From Fennellomyces sp. T-0311 (taxonomy: Eukaryota > Mucoromycota > Mucoromycetes > Mucorales > Lichtheimiaceae), in contig JALLLT010000029.1 of NCBI GenBank assembly GCA_025266875.1, forward strand, positions 124,001-188,000: a stretch of DNA of 64,000 nt, written 5' to 3'. A model generated the notes under the pieces. It saw only the letters and a program-made list of their open reading frames with translations, was not told the origin of the DNA and searched no databases. Both the position numbers and the translations under genes were made by a program. Below are positions 10,700 through 21,348 of this stretch, piece by piece; within the stretch, counting starts at the first letter, position 1, and each line of letters opens with the position of its first letter.

Positions 10700-13208
10700 A
10701 TGAATGACACCAAGATCGAGGAAGCTACCGTAGCCGTTGACGGGGAGCATCCTTTAAATCCCGCGCACCAAGAGGACGCTGTCCAGGCCACATCCTCCGT
10801 TGCTGAAAAACGGCCTGATTCGCCTCGTGATCAGGTGCAGAAGAACGATAACGAACCCGAGTCAACGCCATCAGAAACTCGGCAGGATGACACGAAAAGC
10901 ATTGACAGTGACAGCAGCGATAGTGACGATGACAGAAGCGAGATTCGACCTGCCGCAAACCACCCGCTGGAAAGCTCCAGATTGGATGTCAGTGCATATA
11001 ACAATACCGATCACTGGGCTCAGCAAGAAAGTTCGTTACTCAATGACGAAGGTCAACCCAATCTTGTGGACAGCAATGCCCATTCGTTAGCGACGACGCC
11101 CACGCAAGAACGCACTGTTCAGCTCGATTCAGACACGTCGCATACCAAAGTAACAATGCGAACGGCACGTGCGCAACGGACGATAGGAGATAGCTAACCA
11201 GTTTGTCTTTGCAGGGCTTCTACAATGCTGGTGACTCCAGCGAGATTTTGGACCTCCAGGTGGAGGGTCAGCTTCCGGAATGGCTGACGGGTGAACACTA
11301 CACTATTGGACCGGGCACTTACGACGTGCGATACATGCGAAAAATCGAGATCGACGGATATCTGCAGAGCGCCACCGCGACGTTTTCCTTTGGCCATTGG
11401 TTTGATGCGTACGACATGGCATGGTTTATTTTCTCAATGAACATTTAACGAGCAAAGATTCTAGACTCCCGCTGGCCAATCGATTCGACATGAATGGCAA
11501 ACGTAACACAATCACCTACCGCAACCGACTCACTTCCCGCCGTCTTATTGAGAAGATCCGGGATCATCACGGCTACGCCCCCACTCACCCCGCCGGCCTG
11601 TTCCACACCGACTCCAATCAGACCTTCTTTGCAAAGTTCCTCAAGGCCGCCCCCAAAGCAAGCAAACCCGACGGAGAGCCTTGCGGTGCTCGCATTCTCG
11701 CCGGTATTCCGGGCGTCGATGGCCGCTTGTTTGCTCAGAACCATGCCAACCATGTGAGCATACACATACTTTTGGTATCGCCACGTTTTGCTGAACTTTT
11801 GCGTAGATCCAAGAACTGGACCCCTTTGATTTGAAGCCGACGCGCGTGCTTTGCTGGGATGAAGTCAACCCGGCTTTCAGAGGCTACAGCTCGTGTCCGA
11901 ACGGCCATTTCGATCAGCAGACCAGCGAATACATCAACTTTACCATGGAGATCGGATATCAGTCAACACGATACCATTTCTTCTCGATCAGTGACCGAGA
12001 TCCAAAGGGCAGGGTCATTGCCTCGATTTCTGCCCCCACAGGCTACGTGCACAGCTTCGCATTGACACCGAATTACATCATTTTGGTAAGAGTGGAGATT
12101 GTGCTATGCCCGGACCATAGCCATCTGATGTTTGCTGGGGCCTATTAGGTGATCTTCCCGCTACTGGCCAATTCGTCAGCAGTCAAGTACGCCTGGAACG
12201 AAAGCATCCTGGACTCCTGTTCGTTCTATCCATCCGAACCTACGCTGTTCCACGTGATTTCTCGAGAGAAGGGCCAGCACTTGGTGACCTACCGCTCCGA
12301 CGCATGTTTCGCGTACGTTGCAGATGGATGTGCGATGCAGCATGGCTGATACTGGTTGGATTGTAGGTTTAACCACGTGAATGCATTCGAGGATGACCGT
12401 GGCAATGTGAATGTTGATATCCTTTGCTACCGCGACGATACCATTGCACACCAACTGACGACGCACAACTTGCGAAACCCAGCAGACATGAAGCCTCCAC
12501 GACTCGCACCATCTGAGCTTCGACGCTTCGTACTCAGCAACCTTGACGAAGAGACGATCACGTTTATGGCAAACAACTCGATGATTCCATCAGCTGCCAG
12601 CGTCACATCACGCATTTCATCCGTGTGGGGTTATCTGCGTGGCTCGAATTCAGCTGCCAACGACGTTGAAAGCTCAGCTCCATCCGCCGCCCCCAGTGGC
12701 TGGTATGCTACACTTCCCGTAGCATCGTACGGAAAGCTGGCTCAGCCGTCTATCGAAATGCCTCAGGTGAACCCGCTGTACAACATGCATCGCTACAAAT
12801 TCATGTACGGTCTCGGGTTCTCTGCTGCCAGCTCCATCGGCGACGGCAAGATCTGGGACAGCATCGTCAAAGTGGTAAGTGGCTGGGAACGGAAAAAAAA
12901 GCAAGGAGCGACCATTGACATGTGCTCTCTCAACAAAGGACGTGGAAACCAAATCCGTTGTGGCGTCATGGCATGAAGAGAACTGCTATCCAAGTGAAGC
13001 TACATTTATTGGTCGTCCTGCACAAGACGCAAATGATGAGCTTCGGGAAGATGATGGCGTATTGGTCAGCATTGTTCTGGATTCAGCACGTGCCACATCA
13101 TTCCTTCTGATCTTGGACGCTTCTTCCTTCGAAGTGCTTGCCAAGGCAGAACTGGGTACGCTGGTGCCTATCAGCTTTGCTCGGGGGTCTTACAAACTTC
13201 GCAGCTAG
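10700..13208 (+). CDS. Carotenoid-cleavage-oxygenase-like protein (RPE65/BCO family) with acidic N-terminal extension
   Basis: Seven exons: 10700-11149, 11215-11408, 11465-11753, 11807-12085, 12149-12312, 12367-12874 and 12939-13208 (717 residues). Residues 1-150 are acidic, Ser-rich and disordered. The rest follows the carotenoid oxygenase fold: GFYNAG, GPGTYDV, HWFDALPL, ITYRNRLTSRR, YVHSFALTPNYI, FNHVNAFEDD and ASWHEENCYPSE. Of the four iron-binding histidines, two are visible (H393 in YVHSF, H462 in FNHVN). The first is replaced by Asn343 (CPNGH instead of an HPH pattern), and the C-terminal FHG-type motif reads FARGS. In Mucoromycota this family makes trisporoids and other apocarotenoids, but this member may be inactive or altered. 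It lies 95 bp downstream of the receptor gene and converges on the next gene. Confidence 0.8.
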
Positions 13209-13246
13209 GTACTCAATCACTGATTAAAAAGGTGCTGTTGCATACA

Positions 13247-13835
13247 TTATTGGTAGTTTATGCTTTGTTTGGTGGACGATGATGATGCTAATGGTGCTGG
13301 AGGCGAAAAGACGCTCTTGACCATCTCATTCCTAAGGTGATTATGGTCAACGTGTGCTCCTTTGCAATGCCTTATTTCCTTACCTAAGCTTAAAATTGAT
13401 AATGGTCTCCTTCAGGTTATCGAGGTTCCTGACAGGCTGTAAACTTTCAATCGCCTCGTTTCTAAGGTTTCAGTCAGCCAAAAGAAAGCCCTTAAAAAGT
13501 GCAACAACGTACGCTCTAGGTGCAGACACGCCCTCTATCGTCATGAGCCCGGTTCCATCGTGATCGCCATCGAATTGATCATACACAGTGCTGTTGTGAT
13601 CGAGTCTGCAGTTGGTGACTTGGAAATGGGGGCTGTAGCTTTCCACTTCGCCGATTTGTACGTTGTGGTCAAGGTCTACCATGATGAGGTTATCCTTTGG
13701 CACCTCGGGGAAAGGCTCATCCTCAAAGACGTAATGGACAATGGGATGCTTGTAGGTGCTGTGGACTTGATCCCGGATGACAACGAATTGTGGAATGTCG
13801 TTACTGGTGTAGTGGTTGCTGTTATTGTTACTCAT
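13247..13835 (-). CDS. Small unrecognised protein with a faint resemblance to Atg31
   Basis: Three minus-strand exons, 13835-13513, 13461-13384 and 13331-13247, joined by introns of 51 and 52 bp with GTACGT and GTAAGG donors; 161 residues. Without splicing the frame ends at 13470. The first part looks like a beta domain, with a conserved-looking YVFEDEPFPEVP, then LIMVDLD, then a strand block (SYSPHFQV). The second part is a helix (LDNLKETIINFKLRNEMV) followed by a Ser-rich tail. The order of an F-E-D motif, a hydrophobic strand ending in L-D, and a C-terminal amphipathic helix recalls yeast Atg31, the bridge of the Atg17-Atg31-Atg29 complex. That is a by-eye likeness only. The gene may equally be an orphan. 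Confidence 0.6.
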
Positions 13836-14494
13836 AAAAAAAAATAAAGCCGGTTTGCAACTGCGAACAATGCAAATTCATCTACTCCTGCTGACTCTTA
13901 AAAAGTTCTGCGTGCATGATCACCGTGGCGCGACTGTGCGTAACCCAGGATGCAGCCCTACTTTTTTCTCTCTCTCTGAACATGGATCAAAAGAGCCAAA
14001 GGGAGAATGCTACTAGAATTTTCCGCGCGACAACTTGTTCTGTAGCACCAAGCAGTTCTTCCCGGGCCTCTTGATGCACTGGCGCACGCAGCACTTTTGC
14101 TTCGTCCCCAGCGATCGTTTCGTTAAGCATCCAATGAGATTGGTATTTGATTATTTAAAGTTCTCGGAGGGCTGATTTCCCTTTTAATCCATGCCTAAAC
14201 TCATTTGAAGGAGTCAGAGATATGGTTACAGACTAAGCGATCGAGAAGCATAATGAAAACAAGCATAAGGTTTGCAAGAGCTGCTCGAAAAAAAGAAAAG
14301 AAAACGAGATCAGGGCGCCAAGATAGGACAGATGTACGATGCATGCTGATCCTTCTTGTCTCGAGAATTTCCTGTGCTACCACGTTATAGAGCAACCTAA
14401 GCCTTGCTCCAAGTTGCACGACTGTGCCATATCTCTTCTTTTCTTCTGTTTTGCCCCATTCCAACATTCTCATTGATCGGCGAGTAATGCGATT
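13836..14494. promoter_or_regulatory. Shared divergent upstream region
   Basis: About 660 bp lies between the divergent starts of the Atg31-like gene and the arrestin gene. It contains a CT-rich tract near 13963-13980 and mixed sequence. No coding exon, repeat or clear TATA box was seen. Confidence 0.35.
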
Positions 14495-16949
14495 ATGAAA
14501 CGTATACTCGAAAGCAGCGGTCGGCGCCCCAAGATCGCCTTTGACATTCAGCTTGATCAGCAAAAGTACTACTTTCGTGGAGATGAAGTACGAGGCACCG
14601 TACTTTTGGAATCGCCCAAGCCAATCAAGATAAAAAATATTCGACTTCAATGGTATGGACGAGTACGAGTTCAGCTAGAGCCCGGTCTTCGTGACGAAAG
14701 AGAACTGTTTCGGGAAACGGCATACTTGGATATTCCTGCATCAGAAAACGAAAGTGACCTCTCGAGACGAGAAGCAATTAAACGAGCAGCAACAGCAACT
14801 ACCACGCTGAGCCTCATGATTCCAACATCACCCTCCAAAGGCACGTGGTCCGTTGATCCCGATAAGCTTCATACCTACCCGTTCGCGTTCCTGGTTCCCG
14901 AGAATCCGATATTGCCTAGTTGTACAGAGGTACACTGTCTATTTTCTTTCCTTCTGTTGGGAAAAAAAAGTAGTGAGAGGCGGGGGGATTGGAGAGGGGA
15001 TTCTGAAAAACAAAGGTTACATAGAGTGAGACAAGCGTGGGCGGTATCGTAGAGTACGTGATCGAGGCGTACTTGGAACGACCCACATCCGATTTTTCGT
15101 CATCCGTCAAAGCGCAGATCCACGTCCCTGTGCTCCAGCGCATTGACACTGCCCGTCCTGAACAGGCCACTCCCCAATCAGCACATGTCGAATATCGACA
15201 AACTTCTTTGCCCAAGGACGGGGAGAACGAAGGCGTTGCCGCACTTTCCGCATCCATACCGAGCAAGGCATTTGTTCGAAGTAAGTTATTTTGTTACCAT
15301 GGTTTTGTTGTCCAAACTGTTTTACTAAAAAAAATGTTGTCAACATTGTTCTGTTTCCAGATCAACCCATGCCAGTTACCGTGAATATAAAGCATTTCGA
15401 GCCTTATATACGGCCTCAAGGGCTCATGATCGCCCTGATACGCACATGCAGGGTTGTTTGCAAAGGAGCGTAAGTATAGCCAAAGTATTATTTTGAAAGC
15501 CATTGGCTGATGATAAACTGTAGATCATACGGACTTCCTGACTCTGTCATTCATTATATCAAAGCTGATATTGATGTCTCCGAAGAGAGCGACCTATCAC
15601 AGACAATCACTCGGAACATCCTGATACCCAAATCCATTTCCCCGACCGTCGGCGTGAATGCACGACTATTTGAAATTGGTTACAAAGTACGCGTGAGAGC
15701 GCAACTGCAAGAAGACAGCACATCTGCAGAGTACAACATGTCGGTCATCAATTTTCCCGCTGATTTCCAAAGCCTTGCATTTATGACAGCCGAGATACCC
15801 ATCGACATTGGCACACTCCCACTGCCGGACAGCCATATACCTCCACCATCCATCGACCCCCGATTTGTCAATGTTCTCGATTCATACAGTCCCGCGCCAA
15901 CCATAAAGGAACTGGATGCGGCCGAAAAGGTGCATATGCTGAAAAAGATGCAAAGGATGCTACGACGGTCATCTGGTCACGCTCCAAGGAATGATGCCGA
16001 AACACAAGACTCGCAGCTCCCCATGACCAAAACAGAGTTATTGACACTCTTCAGCGACACTGAAAGCTTAAAGAAGAGGAACAGCCTGAACAGTAATAGC
16101 GACGACAGCGGCAGTGCTCAAGGATCAACTACCACCGGAACTCAGTCTCAAACAACCATCACTTCGGGGGAACAGTCAACGATTGGCAGCAGCCACAAAC
16201 TGACATTTCCCCCTCCACCTACCTCGCCGCCTCCCAAAGTGAATCCGAACCAGAGACCAGCCATGCCTTCCTTCCGATTATCGCTAGGACCTGAATTCAG
16301 CGCCGACATACTGACTTTTGAACTTGCCAGCAAGAAAGAGCGTGCAAAAAAACAAGACAAACCAACACCATCCGCTTCGTCGTCAACCAGTCTCGACCAT
16401 TACAAACCCAGCAATACACCTAACATCCAGCATGACCAATTTCAGCATCTGCATAATAATCAACGCCGACGCATCAACAGTGACTCTATTGTCATGGATA
16501 CCAACCGTCATAGCAACATACCATCGACGACACATCCGTCGCAAGCATCCACATCAGAGCAAGCGCAGGAACCACGGGAAAAGTCAGAAGCAGCATCGTT
16601 TGATGGAGGTGTGCATTACTTTTATATGTTTGACGATTCAACTTCATCGGGCGAGGAAGGAACAGAACGGCACCAACGCCATCGGCGGAAATCGACCCGA
16701 CGACGTCGTGCAACAACTGCAGCTGGTTTCGAAAAGCCAAACAGTGTATCAAACATTATGGATGCAAGCGAGGCACGGGTCGAACGACCGGGAATGAACA
16801 GCACGACAGCGTCAACGTCGTACATTATTGACAAGCCCGATGAAGTGACGGAAAGTGACACGGACAGCCAGTTGTCAAGCGACGAGGACCTTTTGGATAT
16901 TCTGCAGCGACGGGACAAACGGTTGGAAAGCAGAATGAATCAACAATAA
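14495..16949 (+). CDS. Alpha-arrestin-domain trafficking adaptor
   Basis: Four exons: 14495-14929, 15025-15280, 15361-15469 and 15524-16949 (741 residues). The arrestin N-lobe starts near residue 12 with FDIQLDQQKYYFRGDEVRG and IKIKNIRLQW. The C-lobe begins around VTVNIKHFEPYIRPQG and continues through ILIPKSISPTVGVNARLFEIGYKV. The remaining 300 or so residues are disordered, rich in Ser, Thr, Pro and His, with an acidic Ser-rich end. Alpha-arrestins link plasma-membrane transporters and receptors to Nedd4/Rsp5 ligases for endocytosis. I found no PPxY motif in the model, so Rsp5 recruitment would need another contact; Pro-rich runs such as FPPPPTSPPPK might serve instead. Exon 2 start (acceptor ACATAG) is the least certain junction. 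Confidence 0.8.
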
Positions 16950-17335
16950 AAAAAAAGTATATATTTGTCAATGACGCATGGGGGAAAATGGGAAGATTTT
17001 TTAATCTAATCAAGGACCATTGATCGTGGAAATTCATTCGACCTCGAAATCATCTGGTATCACAATAACAAATGATCTATCCTGTGGCTGGGTAAATACT
17101 CTTGCTTTGTGTCTTGTGGGTTGCACTTATTGAGGAGATAGTTGGTGCAACCAGCAATTTAGAACAGACCAAAGCGCCTGGGCATATTATTTCCTCTCCT
17201 CCCCCTCTCCGCCCTCCCAAGCTCCGCAGCTCTGTGGGGAAAGCCAAACTTCGTCATGCACACAAAACAGCAACGTCCTTCTTTCTCTTTCCTTCTTTCT
17301 TCTTCACACAAGAACCTTTCACTTTTTTTTCGCTC
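16950..17335. promoter_or_regulatory. Upstream region of the zinc-cluster regulator gene
   Basis: 386 bp between two genes on the same strand. The downstream half is strongly C/T-rich (17190-17335), as is common just before fungal start codons. Nothing else is recognisable. Confidence 0.4.
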
Positions 17336-19047
17336 ATGTCACAATCGCTAACCAACATTACTGATCACGGCATCAAGCGCAAACGGAAGAAAGTCTCCCT
17401 AGGTGCGTCGTGTGTGCTTTTTTTTCTTATTAATATTATTCTCCTCGCCTTTTTTTGCTTTTGCTTGACTCTAAAAGACCGCATTTATATATATAGCATG
17501 TGTGTTTTGTAGACGATCCCACATGACATGCGACGAAGGTGAGCTTAGCATTCCGCAACTGGACCAGCATGGATTTAACCCGTCCTATAGGACGCCCGTG
17601 CCAACGGTGCATCAAACGGAGCATTGGCCACATGTGTCACGATGAACGTCGACCCGACGCAAAAAAAGCGGCATTGAATGGTGGAGAGAACAAACGACCA
17701 AGGGGTAAAAAAAGCCGAAGACTTTATTTGTGTTGTGGTTCTGGCGTGGGAAACGCAATTGACCCTTTTACTTTTTTGCAGAGGCAAGCAACCACAACGG
17801 CAAACTGGCACTTACGTTTGCGAGCGATTCCATGGGCGACGAACTCACAGTCATCAAGTAAACAGATGGATGAAACCATGTTTGTTTTGCAAAAGACCTC
17901 TAATCCGGCTAGGCACCATAGTGATTTTCTCGATGACATGTCACCGCACAAGACGACTGCCGCCACCACTACCACCACCACAGTAACCACCACCTCCAAA
18001 GATAAATTCTTTCTCACAGCGGCCGACCCGCACGACGGAAAGCTGGAAGATCGATTGAACGAAGTAATAAATGCCAAATACGAAGCCGGTTTTCTCAAGC
18101 CATACAACTACGTCAATGGCTATGCGCGCCTTCAACGATACATGGATCAGCAGTAAGTAACGTGATTTTTTTTCAAAACGTTTTAGGTCCTGGATCGTCG
18201 CCTCCTTAAAACATGTTGTTTATGCGCAGTATGTCGCCCAGCAGCCGCCAGCGAATCTTAGGTGTCATGGGGACTTTTCGACCTACGTTTCGGGACGTGG
18301 CACAAGCATTGACGGACGTCGATTTAATATTGGTTGAAGAGGCATTTGAGCGGTTACTGCTGGTAATTGTTGCAGAAAATGAGAGAGGGCGTGTTTTGGT
18401 CTTTTGTCTTGCTGATTCCTTGTAGGATTATGACAGAGTCTTCAGCGCAATGGCTGTGCCAGCATGCTTGTGGCGGCGGACAGGCGAGATATATAAGGGT
18501 AACAAAGAGTTTGCGTCGTTGATCGACGTGCCTGTGGAGAAGCTGCGAGATGTAAGCCCTTCCTTCTCGCCTTTCCTTTCGTTTACTAAAGCACGGTAGG
18601 GTCAGCTCTGCATCTACGAGATTATGGCTGAGGAATCCACAGTTAACTATTGGGAGGTAACTGGATTGCCCCTTTCCTTTTTCTTTTCCACAGTGTAAAG
18701 TGTTGACTCGCGCGACCTGCAACCGGTTAGAAATACGGAAACATTGCGTTCGACGCACGGCAAAAGGCGGTATTAACCTCATGTCTGCTGAAGCACCAGT
18801 CCAAGGGCGTGATGATGCCATGCTGTTTCTCCTTCACGATTCGGCGCGACAAGTATAACATGCAAGTATCGCAATGGCCAATTTAAATGATGTATCCCAC
18901 ATGCTGACAGATCAATCACCTTCTTTTTAGACCGGTATGTGCCTTCCTTGGCGAGCAAGGTTGCACGATGCTAATAATAACGCACGACGTTCTTTTTTGT
19001 AGACCATAATTGTTGGCAACTTCCTTCCAATAGAGATCCAGCCATGA
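17336..19047 (+). CDS. ERT1/AcuK-type Zn2Cys6 transcription factor with PAS domain
   Basis: Eleven exons: 17336-17402, 17497-17538, 17591-17704, 17782-17857, 17913-18152, 18230-18362, 18426-18551, 18600-18656, 18731-18861, 18931-18934 and 19003-19047 (344 residues). Splicing assembles a zinc cluster: Cys24, 27, 34, 40, 43 and 52, in the C-x2-C-x6-C-x5-C-x2-C-x8-C spacing, with RRSHMTCDEGRPC typical of ERT1/AcuK/Rds2. A PAS-like domain follows near residues 200-335 (YKGNKEFASLIDVP, IYEIMAEES). These regulators activate gluconeogenic and alternative-carbon genes. The tenth exon is a proposed 4-nt exon between a GC-AG and a GT-AG intron; it restores the conserved NIP before IIVGNFLP. The alternative is one 137-bp GT-AG intron (18866-19002) reading NMQ. 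The gene converges on the dihydroxyacetone kinase gene. Confidence 0.8.
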
Positions 19048-19163
19048 GCCGGCATTTCTTTATGGTAGCTTTTTTTGAAGAGTTTTATTCCCCTTGTACA
19101 GCAAAAAACCCCTCTCCTCGAAAAATCTTGTCACTTGTCTCCTCCCGTAAATACATTTGCAAA

Positions 19164-21348
19164 TTATTCCTTTAGTCCGCGGCTGAGCCCTTCCAAAAGC
19201 GCCGCAAGTCCCCATGCTCCTGCATCGGGCAGAGCTGCCTTTTTCACGTCTGCCGATGCCAAATAAGATGCTCGTCCCATTTGAGCCTCCAGAGTGCGTG
19301 TTGACTCGGCCCCCTTGCGCGCGGCCTTAGCGGCCTCGTCGACGCCCCTGGCCTCCAGTGCATCCACGAAAGGAATCAGGGCATCCATCAGCGTGCGATC
19401 GCCAACGCGCGCTAATGTGTATGTCTGCAGTGCGTCGAGCGCATGTCGAGATGCTTTTTTTTGCAACAAAACTCCCTTTGTAAGCCAACCACCCGATTAT
19501 TCCATGCGAAGCTGTGTTACCTTTGGCCCATCCTGCTTCATCACTTCCATACTTGGCTAATCCGCCACCCAATGCATTCAAATAGATGCAATAAATGGCC
19601 GACGAGGTGCCACCAACAGTGCGTTCGATGGTGTCAGCTAACGCAAGCATCGTTCCCGGCGCCGATTCGAGCGGGTAACTTTGCAAAGCCTGCAGAATTG
19701 CTGGTGTATCGATTTTGTTGTCAGTACAAAGAAAGTCCCACAGTTTTCCGCATGAAAATCATGTTACGCACCCGTTGCCGCATTTTTCAGGGTGGTACCG
19801 CAGTCACCATCCCCGAGAATGGTATCGTAGGATGTTACCTCCGGCTCAGCCTCAATGACACTTTGGGCTGCTGCCCGAATCGCTTTGGTCATACTCTGGG
19901 GGTTCACTGGGATTTTTCATCAGATTAAGTTAAGGCCGGTATGCTCCATTCTCTTACCTTTCTGGGTATCAGCTTTCTCATGGCCTATTTCCTCATTTTT
20001 TGCTTCCACCGCCGTCATGGCAATATCTGCATTAAAGGGTAGCGACGCGGAGGATGTATGGGGCCATCCAGGTACAACTACACCTTGGTCGAGCAAACTT
20101 AAAAACTGCTGTTGCTGTTCTTGATCGTCGTCTAGCTTCACCAGAGTTATCGAAACACCAGGCATATTGAGACTGCTCAGGAATGTTCCAGCATACACAC
20201 GCTTTATCGCCAACCCATGTTGCTGTGTTACCGACTCGACAGCTTCCTTGACAACCAGGTTTAACTCCAGGGTCGAAATGCCACCAAGGTTGTTCACCAT
20301 GAGAACGACAGGACTGTTATGGTTTAGCGCCAAATAGGCTCTTTCCTGATCCTCTTGATCGACAAGCATCTTGACCATCCTCTGAACAAGCTCCTTTGCC
20401 CGCAATGGCTTCAGTTTGGTGAAGCCTGGCTCATTGTGAATGCCCATACCCAGCTCAATTTGATCCTCCGGTAATTTTTGAACAGCACCAGCTCCAGGTA
20501 CATGGCAATGATCCAAGGCCACGCCCAGTGTTGCTGAATGTGCATTGACGTATTCTGCTATTTGACGTACTTTGTCCAACGAAGCTCTATAGATAAACTT
20601 CAATGAGAACAAGAAGCGAGGAAAACAAGAAGATGGCTATATTTGTTTACCCCCTCCGAGACGCCAAAGCTGCGGCAGCCTTGATGGCCAAGATGGTTCC
20701 AGCCAATCCACGACGGCCTACCTTGCTGCTTTTCCCAATAGCCACGTCGTCGCCGACAATAATCATATCTACAAGAATGCCGCGTGCTTTCGCCCGTTCG
20801 ACCGCCAGCCCAAAGTTCAGACAGTCGCCCGTATAATTCAACACAATGACCAATGTGCCATGAGGGGATTGCACGCGTTCCAAGGCTGCCAAGATTTGGC
20901 TTGATGACGGCGATGCAAACACATGACCACACACGGCACCCGTCAGCATTCCTTCACCAACAAAACCAGCAAAGCCAGGTTCATGACCGCTTCCTCCTCC
21001 TGCAATGAGGGTCACTTGGTTCTGAGCAACACTCTCCACGTCGGCTCGACAGACAACTAATACGCGGTGTAAGACGGGACAAAAGAAAGGAAAAAAAGTG
21101 GTACCTCGTTCAGACGGAATCCAACGCAAGTGTGGATTCGCATAACATAAGCCTTGGATGCTTTCGGCAACAACCTTTGAAAAAGAACGGGTCAGAGCTT
21201 TTGGCCGAATGGAAAACAAAGGAAGGAACATACGTCGTTGGGATCGTTGACAATATGCTTTGCTACAGAAGAAATGTTTCAGTATGGGAAACTCGTTGCT
21301 TGGTAAAATATCCCGGTGTGATAGATAACCTGTAGTTCCGGTAGTCAT
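19164..21348 (-). CDS. Dihydroxyacetone (glycerone) kinase
   Basis: Eight minus-strand exons: 21348-21330, 21262-21234, 21174-21105, 21056-20651, 20586-19958, 19906-19772, 19700-19521 and 19453-19164 (585 residues, the usual eukaryotic size). The DhaK half carries KHIVNDPND, IAGGGSGHEP, LDHCHVPGAG with the His region that binds substrate, and GMGIHNEPG. The DhaL ATP-binding half carries ILGDGDCGTT and GGTSSAIYCIY, ending in GRASYLASADVKKAALPDAGA. The enzyme phosphorylates dihydroxyacetone with ATP, feeding glycerol or triose carbon into glycolysis and removing a toxic ketose. The first two exons are tiny (19 and 29 nt) but restore the family N-terminus. The last acceptor lies in an A-rich run, which is weak but the only one in frame. 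Confidence 0.92.

Noticed and set aside
17102..17335. N-terminal extension of the zinc-cluster protein
   Set aside because: The frame upstream of the ATG at 17336 starts at a non-ATG codon and translates a C/T-rich promoter tract into poly-Phe/Pro sequence.
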